From: Auriscalpium vulgare
Lineage: Eukaryota > Basidiomycota > Agaricomycetes > Russulales > Auriscalpiaceae
Direction: 5' to 3'
NCBI GenBank assembly: GCA_019915015.1
Contig: JAHBBC010000020.1
Span: 124,001-188,000 of the forward strand
DNA: 64,000 nt
Part shown: piece after piece, positions 34,161 through 45,500 of the stretch
How positions within the stretch are numbered: position 1 is the first letter of the stretch
Layout of the letters: the number at the start of each line of letters is the position of its first letter
Position numbers and translations under genes: made by a program
Notes under the pieces: generated by a model
What the model was told of the DNA's origin: nothing
Databases searched by the model: none
The model's input: the letters and a program-made list of their open reading frames with translations, nothing else

Positions 34161-34551
34161 TCAACAAGATTCCTTCCCACCGACACGCCATGAAATCTCC
34201 ATCCCCAGCACAGCCTCTCTACGCCTGCGCACCTGCACCCCATCCAGCCTGCACCCCACCGAGGTGAGCACCCGCACACCGCACGCCCGCGTTCCTCTCC
34301 AGACCACGCGCCAGCGCGCTGCACTGGCCGCCCACCGGGAACGCCACGCAGACGGCCCATACATATCTCGAGATCCACACGCGCAGGGAGGACTCAGCCG
34401 GCCGGCGCTCCCACGGAACTGCTGCCGGGCCTACAAACGTGATCGACACTGCGCAGGGCGTGCACGCGCTGCAGCGGCCCCTGCAGCAGTCTACGACGCG
34501 CACATGGAGGCACGCCGATGCCCGCGCCGCCACGGTGCGTGTGGCTAGGAA
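34161..34551 (-). pseudogene. C-terminal part of the F-box gene split by the KDZ element
   Basis: Read on the minus strand, this is the family tail in three frames because of indels: VHALRSV, then APAG, stop, LPARVDLE; next ALARGLERNAGV; last VGCRLDGVQVRRRREAVLGM. Its 5' edge is the 8 bp repeat at 34544-34551. The missing N-terminal part ends at the other copy of that repeat (48337-48344). See the entry at 48337-49473. Confidence 0.8.
34544..34551. other. Target-site duplication, left
   Basis: GCTAGGAA, identical to 48337-48344. It flanks the KDZ element exactly where the F-box gene is interrupted. Confidence 0.8.
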
Positions 34552-34556
34552 GAGCC

Positions 34557-34569
34557 GTGTCAGTAGTTA
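34557..34569 (+). repeat. Left terminal inverted repeat of the KDZ element
   Basis: GTGTCAGTAGTTA, starting six bases from the inferred element end. It pairs with 48320-48332. Confidence 0.5.
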
Positions 34570-34775
34570 AGGTAACTATATGACTGGAGTAGTAGCGAAA
34601 TGAAAGTACCGCTAGTGGCTGGTCCCATTACTTTACTGCGTGACTACAACTCCAGGCCCTTCAATGCAGCAGTGGATCCCTGCTCCAGCTGTCGTGTAGT
34701 ATTAACTATGTACTGAAGATCCTGTAGTAATCACCCTGCACTATGTAGTAGATATGGTTCAAGACGGCATAGTAA

Positions 34776-36500
34776 ATACTTCTGCCTCGCCAGTGCGGTC
34801 CGAAAGCGCGCAGTAAATACTTTAGGCGCGCAGTAAATATCCCTGCGATTGTTGCAGGCCTGTAGGGACGTCTCAGTAAATACTTCCGCCGCTCTAGTGC
34901 GGTCCGATTGCGCGCAGTAAATACTTTAGGCCCGCAGTAAATATCCCTGCGATTGTTGCAGGCCTGTAGGGACGTCTCAGTAAATACTTCCGCCGCTCTA
35001 GTGCGGTCCGATTGCGCGCAGTAAATACTTTAGGCCCGCAGTAAATATTACTGCGATTGTTGCAGGCCTGTAGGGACGTCTCAGTAAATACTTCCGCCGC
35101 TCTAGTGCGGTCCGATAGCGCGCAGTAAATACTTTAGGCCTGCAGTAAATATTACTGCGATTGTTGCAGGCCTGTAGGGACGTCTCAGTAAGTACTTCCG
35201 CCGCTCTAGTGCGGTCCGATTGCGCGCAGTAAATACTTTAGGCCCGCAGTAAATATTACTGCGATTGTTGCAGGCCTGTAGGGACGTCTCAGTAAATACT
35301 TCCGCCGCTCTAGTGCGGTCCGATTGCGCGCAGTAAATACTTTAGGCCCGCAGTAAATATTACTGCGATTGTTGCAGGCCTGTAGGGACGTCTCAGTAAA
35401 TACTTCCGCCGCTCTAGTGCGGTCCGATAGCGCGCAGTAAATACTTTAGGCCTGCAGTAAATATTACTGCGATTGTTGCAGGCCTGTAGGGACGTCTCAG
35501 TAAATACTTCCGCCGCTCTAGTGCGGTCCGATTGCGCGCAGTAAATACTTTAGGCCCGCAGTAAATATTACTGCGATTGTTGCAGGCCTGTAGGGACGTC
35601 TCAGTAAATACTTCCGCCGCTCTAGTGCGGTCCGATAGCGCGCAGTAAATACTTTAGGCCTGCAGTAAATATTACTGCGATTGTTGCAGGCCTGTAGGGA
35701 CGTCTCAGTAAGTACTTCCGCCGCTCTAGTGCGGTCCGATTGCGCGCAGTAAATACTTTAGGCCCGCAGTAAATATTACTGCGATTGTTGCAGGCCTGTA
35801 GGGACGTCTCAGTAAATATTCCGCCGCTCTAGTTTGGTCCGATAGTAAATACTTTAGGCCCGCAGTAAATATTCCTGCAATTGTTGCAGGCCTGTAGGGA
35901 CGTCCCAGTAAATATTCCGCCGCTCTAGTTTGGTCCGATAGTAAATACTTTAGGCCCGCAGTAAATATTCCTGCAATTGTTGCAGGCCTGTAGGGACGTC
36001 TCAGTAAATACTTCCGCCGCTCTAGTGCGGTCCGATAGCGCGCCGTAAATACTTTAGGCCCGCAGTAAATATTACTGCGATTGTTGCAGGCCTGTAGGGA
36101 CGTCTCAGTAAATAATTCCGCCGCTCTAGTGCGGTCCGATTGCGCGCAGTAAATACTTTAGGCCCGCAGTAAATATTACTGCAGCTGTTGTAGGCCTGTA
36201 GGGACGTCTCAGTAAATACTTCTGCCGCTCTAGTGCGGTCCGATAGCGCACAGTAAATACTTTAGGCCCGCAGTAAATATTCCTGCAATTGTTGCAGGCC
36301 TGTAGGGACGTCTCAGTAAACATCGGAACATTACGGCCACTCAGGCATCTCGCTTTCAAAGCGAGATGCCTGAGTGGCCGTAATCCCCCGACGAGCGCTT
36401 ATCTAGTGTGGTCCGATAGTAAATACTTTAGGCCCGCAGTAAATATTCCTGCAATTGTTGCAGGCCTGTAGGGACGTCTCAGTAAATACTTCAGCCATGA
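34776..36500 (+). repeat. Left subterminal tandem array, 104 bp unit
   Basis: About 16-17 head-to-tail units. Most have a period of exactly 104 bp (TCTCAG at 34871, 34975, 35079, 35183, 35287 and so on); a few near 35807-36000 are shorter. Each unit contains AGTAAATACTTCCGCCGC, AGTAAATACTTTAGGC and AGTAAATATTACTGCG. No open gene is encoded. Its place just inside one end of the transposon, and the motif shared with the right array, fit a transposase-binding or replication-control function. Confidence 0.9.
36330..36384. repeat. Perfect 27 bp palindrome inside the array
   Basis: Two 27-base arms (36330-36356 and 36358-36384) are exact reverse complements around a single C. The arm begins ATTACGGCCACTCAGG and ends CTCGCTTT. 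It interrupts one 104 bp unit and resembles nothing else in the window. It could extrude a cruciform or form an RNA hairpin. Confidence 0.9.
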
Positions 36501-36539
36501 TAGTATGATCCTAAATCATGCACCGGTAAATACTTCTAC

Positions 36540-37153
36540 TTCGCTAACAAGCCCAATATAGTATTTACTACAGTGTTGGCAACTCGGAGCGAATCGTCTA
36601 AGTCGTGCTGTGTGAATCCTACGCGCGCGTGCTTAGCATTCCGCTGAGCTCTGGTCGGAGCACAAGTCAGCTCGCCACGGCACATCACTCTAGAGGCACA
36701 GGGACAACAAATAGTTTGATCAATATTACGTAGATACATGGTCGCGCTCGTCGCGCGCAACATCTCATGCAAACGCTAGACATAATGCTATGGAAATCCC
36801 CGAGGGACAGTGGAGCGGAGCTACAACGGAACGATGCGTGTTGAAACGATCAGGAAGGTATACGATGACGCGTGTTGGAACGCGGAATGAGAAAAATGAA
36901 AGAAGCCACGTGTTGAACGTTGAGATGTTGAAGCGAGTGAGAAGGAGATCTTGAAGGCGTCGCACGTTGAGGCGAGCCGGCGCGCGTTGAGGCGAGAATT
37001 ACTGAAATGTTGAGGCGAGGTTTGCTGAAATGTTGAGCTGAGGTTTACTGAACGGAGTGCATGCGGCAACAACGCGGGATGAACATTCATTTACGTGTCG
37101 TCCGTCGCCTAGTACATTTGATCAGCGATATATTTCCTGACATCAGATAGTAC
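36540..37153. other. Spacer with GTTGAGGCGAG repeats
   Basis: No gene. Bases 36900-37060 contain several imperfect copies of TGTTGAGGCGAGGTTTGCTG-like sequence, downstream (3') of the minus-strand gene. Confidence 0.5.
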
Positions 37154-39906
37154 TCACTTCTTACTATCCGGAAGCTTCTCTTCTGCCTGAGCCTGCGCTG
37201 CACGCTTCTGCGATGTGCGTGCCTTGCTGGCAGGGGCCTCAACCGGTGCGACGCGCTTCTTCTGCGAGGCGCGGGTCGTCTTGCCGGCACCAGCGGCCTC
37301 TGGCGGACTTGCTGATGTCTGCACCACACTCAGAGCGATGCGCTTCACCATATTGCGTCCTTTGCTGGCAGGAGCCGTCGCGAGACCGGGGCTGTTCTCC
37401 GTGTTCGGGGCATCGCTGCGCAGATGCGCGACCATCTGCTCGAGAACCCAGACGACATCTTCCACAGCCGACTCCCACTCGCGCATCTCCTGGTCCCCCT
37501 CCGCTGCCGTGTGCCACCAGCAGAGCGCGAAGAGAATGAGCTCAAAGCCGGTCCGCCCGCCTTTCAAGCATGCCTGCCATCCTTCGAGCGGAGTGGACAC
37601 GTCACGCTTCAGCGGCCAGTCCTGGCCTCGCCACTCCGGTTGCAAACCAATCCACCAGGCGCGCCAGCACTCCGAGAAGTCCGATACATCGTCGATCTCG
37701 GGCGTCTTCGCAAGGTCGCGGCTGCGAAGCCAACGGGTGACTTGGGCAGGGCGTGCGGTGGCCGAGAGCTGGAATTGCTTTCCCTAGCAAACCGTGAGCC
37801 GCCTTTGCCATCTCCGATGAACAAACTGACGCACCTTTCCTGTCTGGAAACCGAGAATCTCCTCCATCTTCGCCCACAACTCTACTGCCAGCCCCCACGT
37901 GTCATCCTCTATAGCCTCCTCGAGATGCTTGTGATCGTTGACGATCCACGATGGCCGTGCGATTGTCTTCCCATCGTCGGGGCTCGTGGCGTCTTCTTCG
38001 TCGTTGTCAACAGAGTCGGTTGACGCGCTCTTCTCACTGTTCAACGCCTCGGGTCTGAGTGGCTGCAGGTCGGCGTTGGGAGGAGCAGCTGTTCTGGACG
38101 ATGCTGCTGATGAGGGTGTGCAATCGGGAGGTGCGTTGGTGGTCAAGGAAGGGAGGAGGGGTTCTGTGCGATCAGGAGCGGTGTCGGTGGTTGATGAAGG
38201 GGGGAGGAGTTCCGTTGATGCGGAGTGCCTTGCCTGTTCATCAGCGCTGGACACTGCCTGCTCGTGCGGCACCCTGAAAATAACTTGAGTGAGCATTTTA
38301 GTACTCAGAAGAAAGGAACACGACATACTGGTCGTTGGGCTCACTGACAACCAGCGCTTTCAGCCTCGCAGAATGTCGTGGAGGCCCGACGTCATCTCCC
38401 AGCGCCGCCAACTTTGCCCGCTTCACCTCCCTCTCCGTCGGCGTCTTCTCCTCCGGTGCGAAGAACGGCTGGTCAAGTTTGAGCGCCTTGAGCAGCTCCT
38501 TGTTTCGTGCGATGTTGTCGAGGCGCTCTTGCTCGTATGGGGTGATACCGTGGGATATGAGGGGAAGCGCGGGTGCGTCTGGATCAGTATCGTTGTCAGC
38601 TTCGAAGTCCACCTCCTCGTCGTCTTCTTCATCATCGCTATCTCCGTTGCTAGTGTCGTCAAGAGCTCGGGCCTTGCGTTTCTTCCCCTTCAAGCCCGCA
38701 CCCTTCTCTGCGGTCGCCGGCGCATCGATTGGTGAGTCGACTGTGCCTGATTTGGCGTGCACAGCCTCATCTGACTCGGTCTCAGCGGGCTGCGAGCCAA
38801 AGGGAGTCGTCGACGTGTCACGCGCTGCGGCAGTATGAGAAGCTAGGATCGCTTGGTGAGTACTGAAACAAGCAAGGACGGCCAATTTCGACTTACCGTA
38901 GACGGCCTGCAGGAAGTTCCGAAAGGGCGCTTCAACACCGTCTTTGAAATTGGGGTACATGGTGGAAAAGTTGCGGCCGTCTTCCAAGCTCGAATGGACG
39001 CTGCGGCGCGGATACATCGCGGTGAGTACACAGCGCATTTTACGACGATATGTACTCACGAGTATGTCATGATCTTGCCGCCATGCTCAGGACTCGGGCC
39101 GCCAAAGATCATCGTGCAATGCCACCCCGTCAAGTCGTGAATCTCCCCTACCGCAATAGCTGCGGTTCTGGGGAGCTTCTCAATCTTTCTGTTGCGTCAG
39201 GTGAGTTCATTGTTTTACAGAGACAAGCGGGAGACTTACTCTTGGTACTGTCGCGCCTTCAATGCCCCGCTCTCATCGGGTCCCGGGCTGTTGTCGTCAT
39301 CCGGCGAGCCGTCGCAGCCCTCGTCCTCGTCAACCTGTTCGCCGTTGCGGACTTTGGCAACGAGGCTCTTAACCTCGTCGGTCTCGGCTTCCAGCAACTC
39401 ACGGCACTTGCGGTTGCGGAACACAAGCTCGGTGACAGCTTCTTCATCGTCGGGCTTCTTCTCCAGGTACTCCTTCCAGGCCGCCTCGACATCCGCCTTC
39501 AACTTGTCTTTCCAGAAGAGCTGCTGGTAGACCTGGTAGTCGGACTTCTTCCGTGTCTGCTTACCAGTCAGATTGAGGACGCCACGTCGACCGGGTCCTT
39601 TGGCGGCGCGGGGCGTTCCGCGGGAATTGTTATTGAACCACTGCTTTAGACGCTGAATGACATGACGTGTCGTAAGTCCCACTTCTCCTTCTTCATACAG
39701 ACGACATGGCTTACCGTTCGTATAGGCGGCTGACCTTTCACAGGCGGGCCGGCGTCGGTGTCGTCCGTCTCCGGCCATCTCGCAAGCCAGGCGGAAAACA
39801 AGTGAGGCCAGAAGTCGGCGATAGAAAGCGAGCCTCCGCTCTGGGCCTCGCGGTAGGTGACTATATATTCCTTGAGAAAAGCGGCCTGCTCGCGGTTTGC
39901 CCACAT
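37154..39906 (-). CDS. KDZ-element accessory protein with homeodomain-like WFNN motif
   Basis: Predicted 806 aa. Exons: 39715-39906, 39240-39652, 39060-39188, 38897-39000, 38329-38842, 37835-38273, 37154-37783; all seven join in phase with introns of 51-62 nt. The N-terminus has a W/F-rich helical domain (MWANREQAAFLKEY, FWPHLFSAWLARWPE) leading to RLKQWFNNNSRG, which recalls helix 3 of homeodomains. A basic segment (GRRGVLNLTGKQTRKKS) follows, then a nuclear-signal-like GKKRKAR beside an acidic run (DSDDEEDDEEVDF). The C-terminal exon holds WRAWWIGLQPEWRGQDW and a lysine-rich end. Similar proteins are, from memory, common near transposons in agaricomycetes. A DNA-binding nuclear partner of the transposase is inferred, not shown. 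Confidence 0.8.
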
Positions 39907-40200
39907 GAGGAACTGGTGGGCCGGGCGACGGGAATGGATGGGTGGTGGGGCAAAGGTGGGTTGTGGGACGACAGCGGAAGTTATTACTGATTTCCCTGGA
40001 GTAAAGAAAACCCCGACAGGTCAGCGTAGTGATGGTGTAACTCCGCCAAATCACTACGATCTCCTGGATCGATTTCACTACGGCTTGCGCGGGGTCTTGG
40101 CCGCGCGATATATTTATAAGGCAAGTCGATCAGTCTCCCTTGTTCACTACCACATCACTATCCGATCCCTTCCCTCGCGCAGCGCTCAATTGCCCCAAGT
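39907..40200. promoter_or_regulatory. Divergent promoter inside the KDZ element
   Basis: The 294 bp between two outward-facing genes. TATATTTATAAGG at 40109-40121 lies 80-92 bases before the plus-strand start, a good TATA box for that gene. No equally clear box was found for the minus-strand gene. Confidence 0.55.
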
Positions 40201-41181
40201 ATGACCTCCTTCCCTGTCGACGTCCAAGAGGCTGCAGAGCCAGCCGGTACGCTCCCTCGATGCTGCGCAGATTTGGTTCTGATTTCTATCTTGCCACTTA
40301 GCGGCTACAAAGCTCGAGCGCCTCCCGACCTACACAGAGGCTCCAATCCCTGGCAAATGGAAGTACTATGCCCTGGTGGATACCCGGTTCCGCGGCATAT
40401 ACACTGACTGGTACGTCTTCTTCACAATCACGGCGGCCCCTCGTGCTAATATCCTGCTAGGGTGGTTGTTGGCCCCGTCGCTGCCGCTCTCAATGGCACG
40501 GTCAAAAAGTGCGTGTCGTTCGCTGACGCGATGAAGGCTATGAACGACAATTCCACTGCGATGGAAATGCTCGCAGCGGCGATGGGCAGTGTCGCCCTCA
40601 CCGACGCAACGAGTTCCGGCGGTTCCTCGGCGGCCGGCGCCACCGGCGCCACCGGCGCCACCGGCGCCACCGGCGCCGCGGACGCTGTCGCCACCAACAT
40701 TGCCGCGCACGGCGCTCAAGCTCCCGTTCAAACCGCCAACAATCAGGCCAGCTTGCAAGGCAACGAGGCTGGCTCGCAAGATGACGGGTTGGGCTCCGAT
40801 GACAGTTCGACGGGAACATCCGACGGCGCGGAGAATGCGGCTGAGCATGGCTTGGTCGCACTGATTCCCACTGCGGAAGAAATTGGTACGTCTCCTTGTT
40901 TCTCTCTCTTCGTTCTTATTGACACCTCATACAGAGCAGGCTCGTCACGAAGAGCGTGGCAGTCGTCCTGGTGGGGGGTGGCCCTACCTTGCGGTCGCCC
41001 GCGGGCACAGGACCGGTGTCTTTGCGAATGGGTACGTCGTCCACCTTTCAGGTTCCCTTCGCATTTTCTGACTAAATGCAGGCCTGCGGCTACGGCACTT
41101 ATTGTCGGGTTCCCCGGCGCCTCTGCCATAGGATTCCGTACGGTTGCGGGCGGGTATTTGTGGATGCACCCTGAAGCATGA
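40201..41181 (+). CDS. Protein with two RNase H1 N-terminal-like domains
   Basis: Predicted 258 aa. Exons: 40201-40246, 40302-40410, 40461-40885, 40935-41031, 41082-41181, with strong GTACGT donors and consistent phases. Residues about 28-80 (KWKYYALVDTRFRGIYTDW, then GPVAAALNGTVKKCVSF) match the pattern of the RNase H1 N-terminal hybrid-binding domain: YYAV, G-I/V-Y-x-x-W, and a segment ending in a Phe/Thr-rich strand. A second, shorter copy lies near the C-terminus (WPYLAVARGHRTGVFANG). Between them is a low-complexity linker with GATGATGAT repeats from a 9 bp minisatellite. No catalytic RNase H domain follows. Binding to RNA/DNA hybrids or double-stranded nucleic acid is a family-based inference. 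Confidence 0.75.
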
Positions 41182-41658
41182 AGTGTAGACTAGGAAATGT
41201 CGAGGCTCATAGAACAATATATGCAGCATGCGCTACTTTGGTGTCCTATATAAGCGTGATCGTGTCCGAAAAGTGGGGTGTTTTTCCGACAGGTGAACGT
41301 CTTCGGGCTTGAGTTCAGTAGTAAAGACATGTCCGGGTGTGAAAGAGGTGTCTCAACCACTGAAAATGTCGTATATTGGGAGAACCAGCGAATGCCTTGG
41401 CTCCGGTACACCTAGGACATTATCTAGGACCATGCCCCTATCATAAAGTAGACGACTTGGGCAGAACTGTGCGGGAGTGCCCAAGGAGCTGTACGAGTAG
41501 CCAAGATTCAGCATGGCGCGCGACCAACACTGCTGGTCACTTGTTTGACTCTTGCTGCGACAACCAACATCCCATCCCATCCCATCCATCCCTGATCCTC
41601 CACCTCTTCTGGCTCCTGGAAAACATTTCTCTGGTCCGTCTTGTGACTGCTCACGTTG

Positions 41659-42314
41659 ATGGGGAACAATCGGCGGCAAAACGACTACAAGAAGTACGTG
41701 AACCGCACCGCTATCGCCCCTTCGTTCTCCTCCACAGCTCACTGTATCACTCCTAATAGACATCGCACGAAACGGCTAGATTACCAGCGGCAATACAATC
41801 TGGTCAAACGTGCCAGCCGTCGCAAGGTCAGCAAGGAGGAGCGTCATCGAGTGGACCAGCTCAAGAAGGTGTCGCTTCATTTTGGTTTGACCCGGTGCGT
41901 AGCACTTTCTTTTGATGATCGCTAGGCACTGAACATGCTATACGTATACGCAGACCATATGACTGTGAAATTGCGTGCAATTGGAAGGCAGCGGACCCTC
42001 TGCGCACACCAGACATGGCTCGCTTCGAGGACGAGCGCTGGACCGAGTGGATCACATTCCGCGACGACATGAAGGCATTCTCTCCGGACGACTGGCTTTC
42101 GCGATACATTGCAGCTGTGCGTGCTGCGATAGAGGACCAGCAAGATGTCGCTCGGGAGGTCATTAATCACCAGGCCTCGAGCGACGCTGACGTCCATCGT
42201 CAGCGAAGGTACATTGCCGCCTTGCATCAGGAAATCGAACTCATACAGCGCGGCATTGACACATATGAAGCTGCCCTGTACAACGAAGCCTTCATATTCG
42301 GAGGTCGGCGGTGA
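41659..42314 (+). CDS. Small basic protein of the KDZ element
   Basis: Predicted 176 aa. Exons 41659-41693, 41760-41894 and 41954-42314 join in phase (2, then 2). The N-terminal third is strongly basic (MGNNRRQNDYKK, KRASRRKVSKEERHR), the rest acidic and helical with a heptad-like end (ALHQEIELIQRGIDTYEAAL). This basic-then-helical layout suggests nucleic-acid binding and dimerisation, but no named domain is recognised. It lies 205 bases upstream of the transposase gene in the same direction. Confidence 0.65.
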
Positions 42315-42519
42315 GTCCTCGCCGCACACTCTGCCTGACTATTCACTCAGGTCAGTTTCTGCAGTGTCCGCATGGCATATTTTAAGAAGATGTATGGGTT
42401 CTGACTGTACATTGTCGTGGCAGACCGCTCGAGGCACTGGCAGTTAGACTGTACTCGCTGTACATATGCTCGGTATTTGATTATGTCATACTGGCTGTCT
42501 CTTCGACTTGTCCACCACG

Positions 42520-45500
42520 ATGCCGCGAGGCGGGAAACGCAAGCACCGCGCCGCAGTCATCATTCCATCTGAGGCCAGACAGCCCAGACAGACTGTTACA
42601 TCGACACATGTCAACATTGCGGTAGCTGGCAGCAACCGGAGGCGAAAGACGAGCCACAAGACATCTCATTACACGGACACTGTCCTCACACCAACGGAGC
42701 TAGCCGATGCCCTTCCCCCAGAGCCCTCCGCACCCGCCGATGCCTTGAATATAACTGAAGACCCTTCGCTCGAAGGCCAGTCGCTGGGAGTGCACGTTGA
42801 GGACATAGTACGGCGGCGGCGGCGGCGGCACAAGCGCGTACGTGTATTCTCCTCTGTTCCTGTGCGTTACTGATGACTAGCAGTCAAGCGGCAAGCCCAT
42901 AACAGACTGGATACCCTTCCGGGGTATCTATTTGGATGAAATTATGCGGTTAGAAGGTCTCGGCGAGGATGAAGTGTTGCCTCCATGCAGCGGATGCAAG
43001 ACCGCACTCGGTGAGCTGAGGTGCACGGACTGCATGACCGGGAGTCGACTGTGCTCCCCTTGCATCGTCTCCGCACACTGTGGGCTCCCCTTTCACCGAA
43101 TAGAGGTGCGCTTTCATTATCTTGAGTTGAGGAGGTGCTGAACAGCGAGTAGAAATGGAACGGCATCTTCCACGAGAAGTTCACGTTGCGTGAAGCCGGT
43201 CTCCGCATTCAACTCGGCCACGACGGTCAGCCTTGTCCACACCCGTACCAAAAGCCGGCACCTATGACGGTCATTGATGTCAGCGGCGTGCACGAGGTCC
43301 AGATCGACTTCTGCGCTTGCGGCATTGTCGGTTCTCATCACCACACAGTCCAACTCCTCCGCGCACGCCTGTGGCCAGCAACAACAGAGCGCCCGCAAAC
43401 GGCGGTGACTCTGCGCACGCTCAGAGGTTTCCATGCGATGACGGTGCAGAGCAAATTGAATGCGTATGACTACTGGTGCAGCCTTGTGCGGCTCACGGAC
43501 GGAATTGGAACGCGTGTTCCCAAGGTACATGTCTCTCAATTCAGTCGTGTCTTTCTCTACTGACCATAGTGTTCACAGTACCGCTACAGAGAGTTCATAC
43601 GCTCTGTGCGGTTCTTTCGACACATCCGAGCTCTCAAGCGTGCCGGTCGCGGGCACGATCCTGCGGGCATCGAGGCTACGAGGCACGGCGAATTAGTGGT
43701 CCAGTGCCCGCTCTGTCCGCAGCCGGGCATCAATATGCCCGATGGGTGGGAGAATGTTCCTGAAGACGAGAGGTGCGTCTGATGCGCCTTAATCATTTGG
43801 GCGCACATTCATATCGCTTGCGTTCAGATGGAAGCACGCCTTGTTTCTTGCCGTCGACGCCAACTTCAAGCTCAAACTCAAGAACCGGAAGCTCGTGGAC
43901 ACGGAGCTCGCACCAGGCTGGGGTTATTTCGTCGAGCAAGGCCCGTACAACGAGCACTGCGAGAAGTACAAGTCGGAGCCGGAGGTAAGTCCAATATCAC
44001 CGGTCATCAGTATCGTCTGATGGTCTGATATATCTCCGCAGATCAAATATTGCGACTCCAATCACTCGGCTATCGACCATGCCAACCTCCCCGCACAGCG
44101 CCGCTTCAGTGTCAACGGTGTCGGCGCGGTCATTTGCTCCCGCCATTGCTACTATCTTCGTCACGGCGTAGGGGACTTACTCTTCGGTGAAAGGTGAGTA
44201 GGATTATTTTCAATGTAGTCGCTTACTGAGACAGTCGGGCAGATACGCTAGCATGGATTACATGCTCCTTTCGGCTCTTGCGCTATCAGCGCCGAAGATC
44301 AAGACACTGTACATTTCATATGATATTGCGTGTTCATTTTCCAAGAACTTCGACGTCCGGCAGAAGAGGTACCCGGAGCATATTCGTATCGACATTCTTG
44401 AGGCACTGCGCCTCATATGGGCCGTCCCCAAATTCCATCTCATCGCGCACGGCCCCAAGTGCCAGACAAAGTACTCGCTCAACAACATATTTGGTGTGGG
44501 CCGAACGCATGGTGAGGGAATCGAGGGCGGATGGTCAGACTTGAATGGGGTCGCGCTGAGCACGCGGGAGATGACCGGGGCATCGCGTCACGAGAGCATT
44601 GACGACAGTCTGGGCGCCATCAATTGGCGCAAGACGATATCAATTCGTACGTCTAGCCTCCCTATCCGATATTGATCCGGGAATCTAACGGTGTCGCAGC
44701 TCGACTGGTGAAGAAGAGCCTCAAGGTAGCGTTCGAAGCTCTGGAAACGCAGCGGCCAGCCTTTGCGGAGGCAAGCGAGAACATACCCGTCGAGACTCAG
44801 CAGGAGTGGGCCGCAATGATGCGCGCATACGATGCGGATCGAAACGCACCGAATCCGTACGAGGAACCCGTCGTATGTATGTCTCAGTTATTGTACCTGA
44901 CCTGATTTGGGCTGCGCTCATATGTTCTTCCCTTAGCTACGTCTATGGTTGATGTCCGCTTGGAGCTCGCCGAGGAAGAGGCAAGAGAAGCAGCCGAGGG
45001 ACAGCTTGCCCCCCATGAGACGACGGCAAGCATGTTCTTGACGGTCGGGTTCGAGCTCGAAGAACAACAGTGCGTGTGCTCGTCTCCTGCGTGTGAGTTG
45101 TGCCTAACCAGATTGCTAGGCGACTCGTGCGAGAAAAGGCTCGGAGTGTCCGCGCGACGGCTCGCATACCAGCAGAAGGCGCAAGTAAATTGAAGACGCC
45201 AAAGGACAGACACAACAGTGCTGAGAAGGTGGCTCTCAAGGAGAAACAGACGATCCTTCGGCATCGCATCAACAATTGGCGCCATATTCAACAGCTATAC
45301 ATCCCTTGCGCTAGCGCACTGCTCTCTCAAGCTTCCGCCGCTTCAGACCCTTCCCAGGCGACTGACGACAACGCCGCGGCAGTCGATCATCCAGAGAACG
45401 AGATCCTCTACCTGCCGTCGCAGCTTCCTGCGGAGCTCCGTGCAACGGGCTGCGTGCCCGGTTTGGTTCAGAAGGAGTTGAAGCTGCGATTGGGGCAAGT

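Noticed and set aside
34776..36500. CRISPR-like or centromeric repeat array
   Set aside because: Units are contiguous 104 bp repeats without spacers, and the array lies inside a transposon bounded by an 8 bp target-site duplication.
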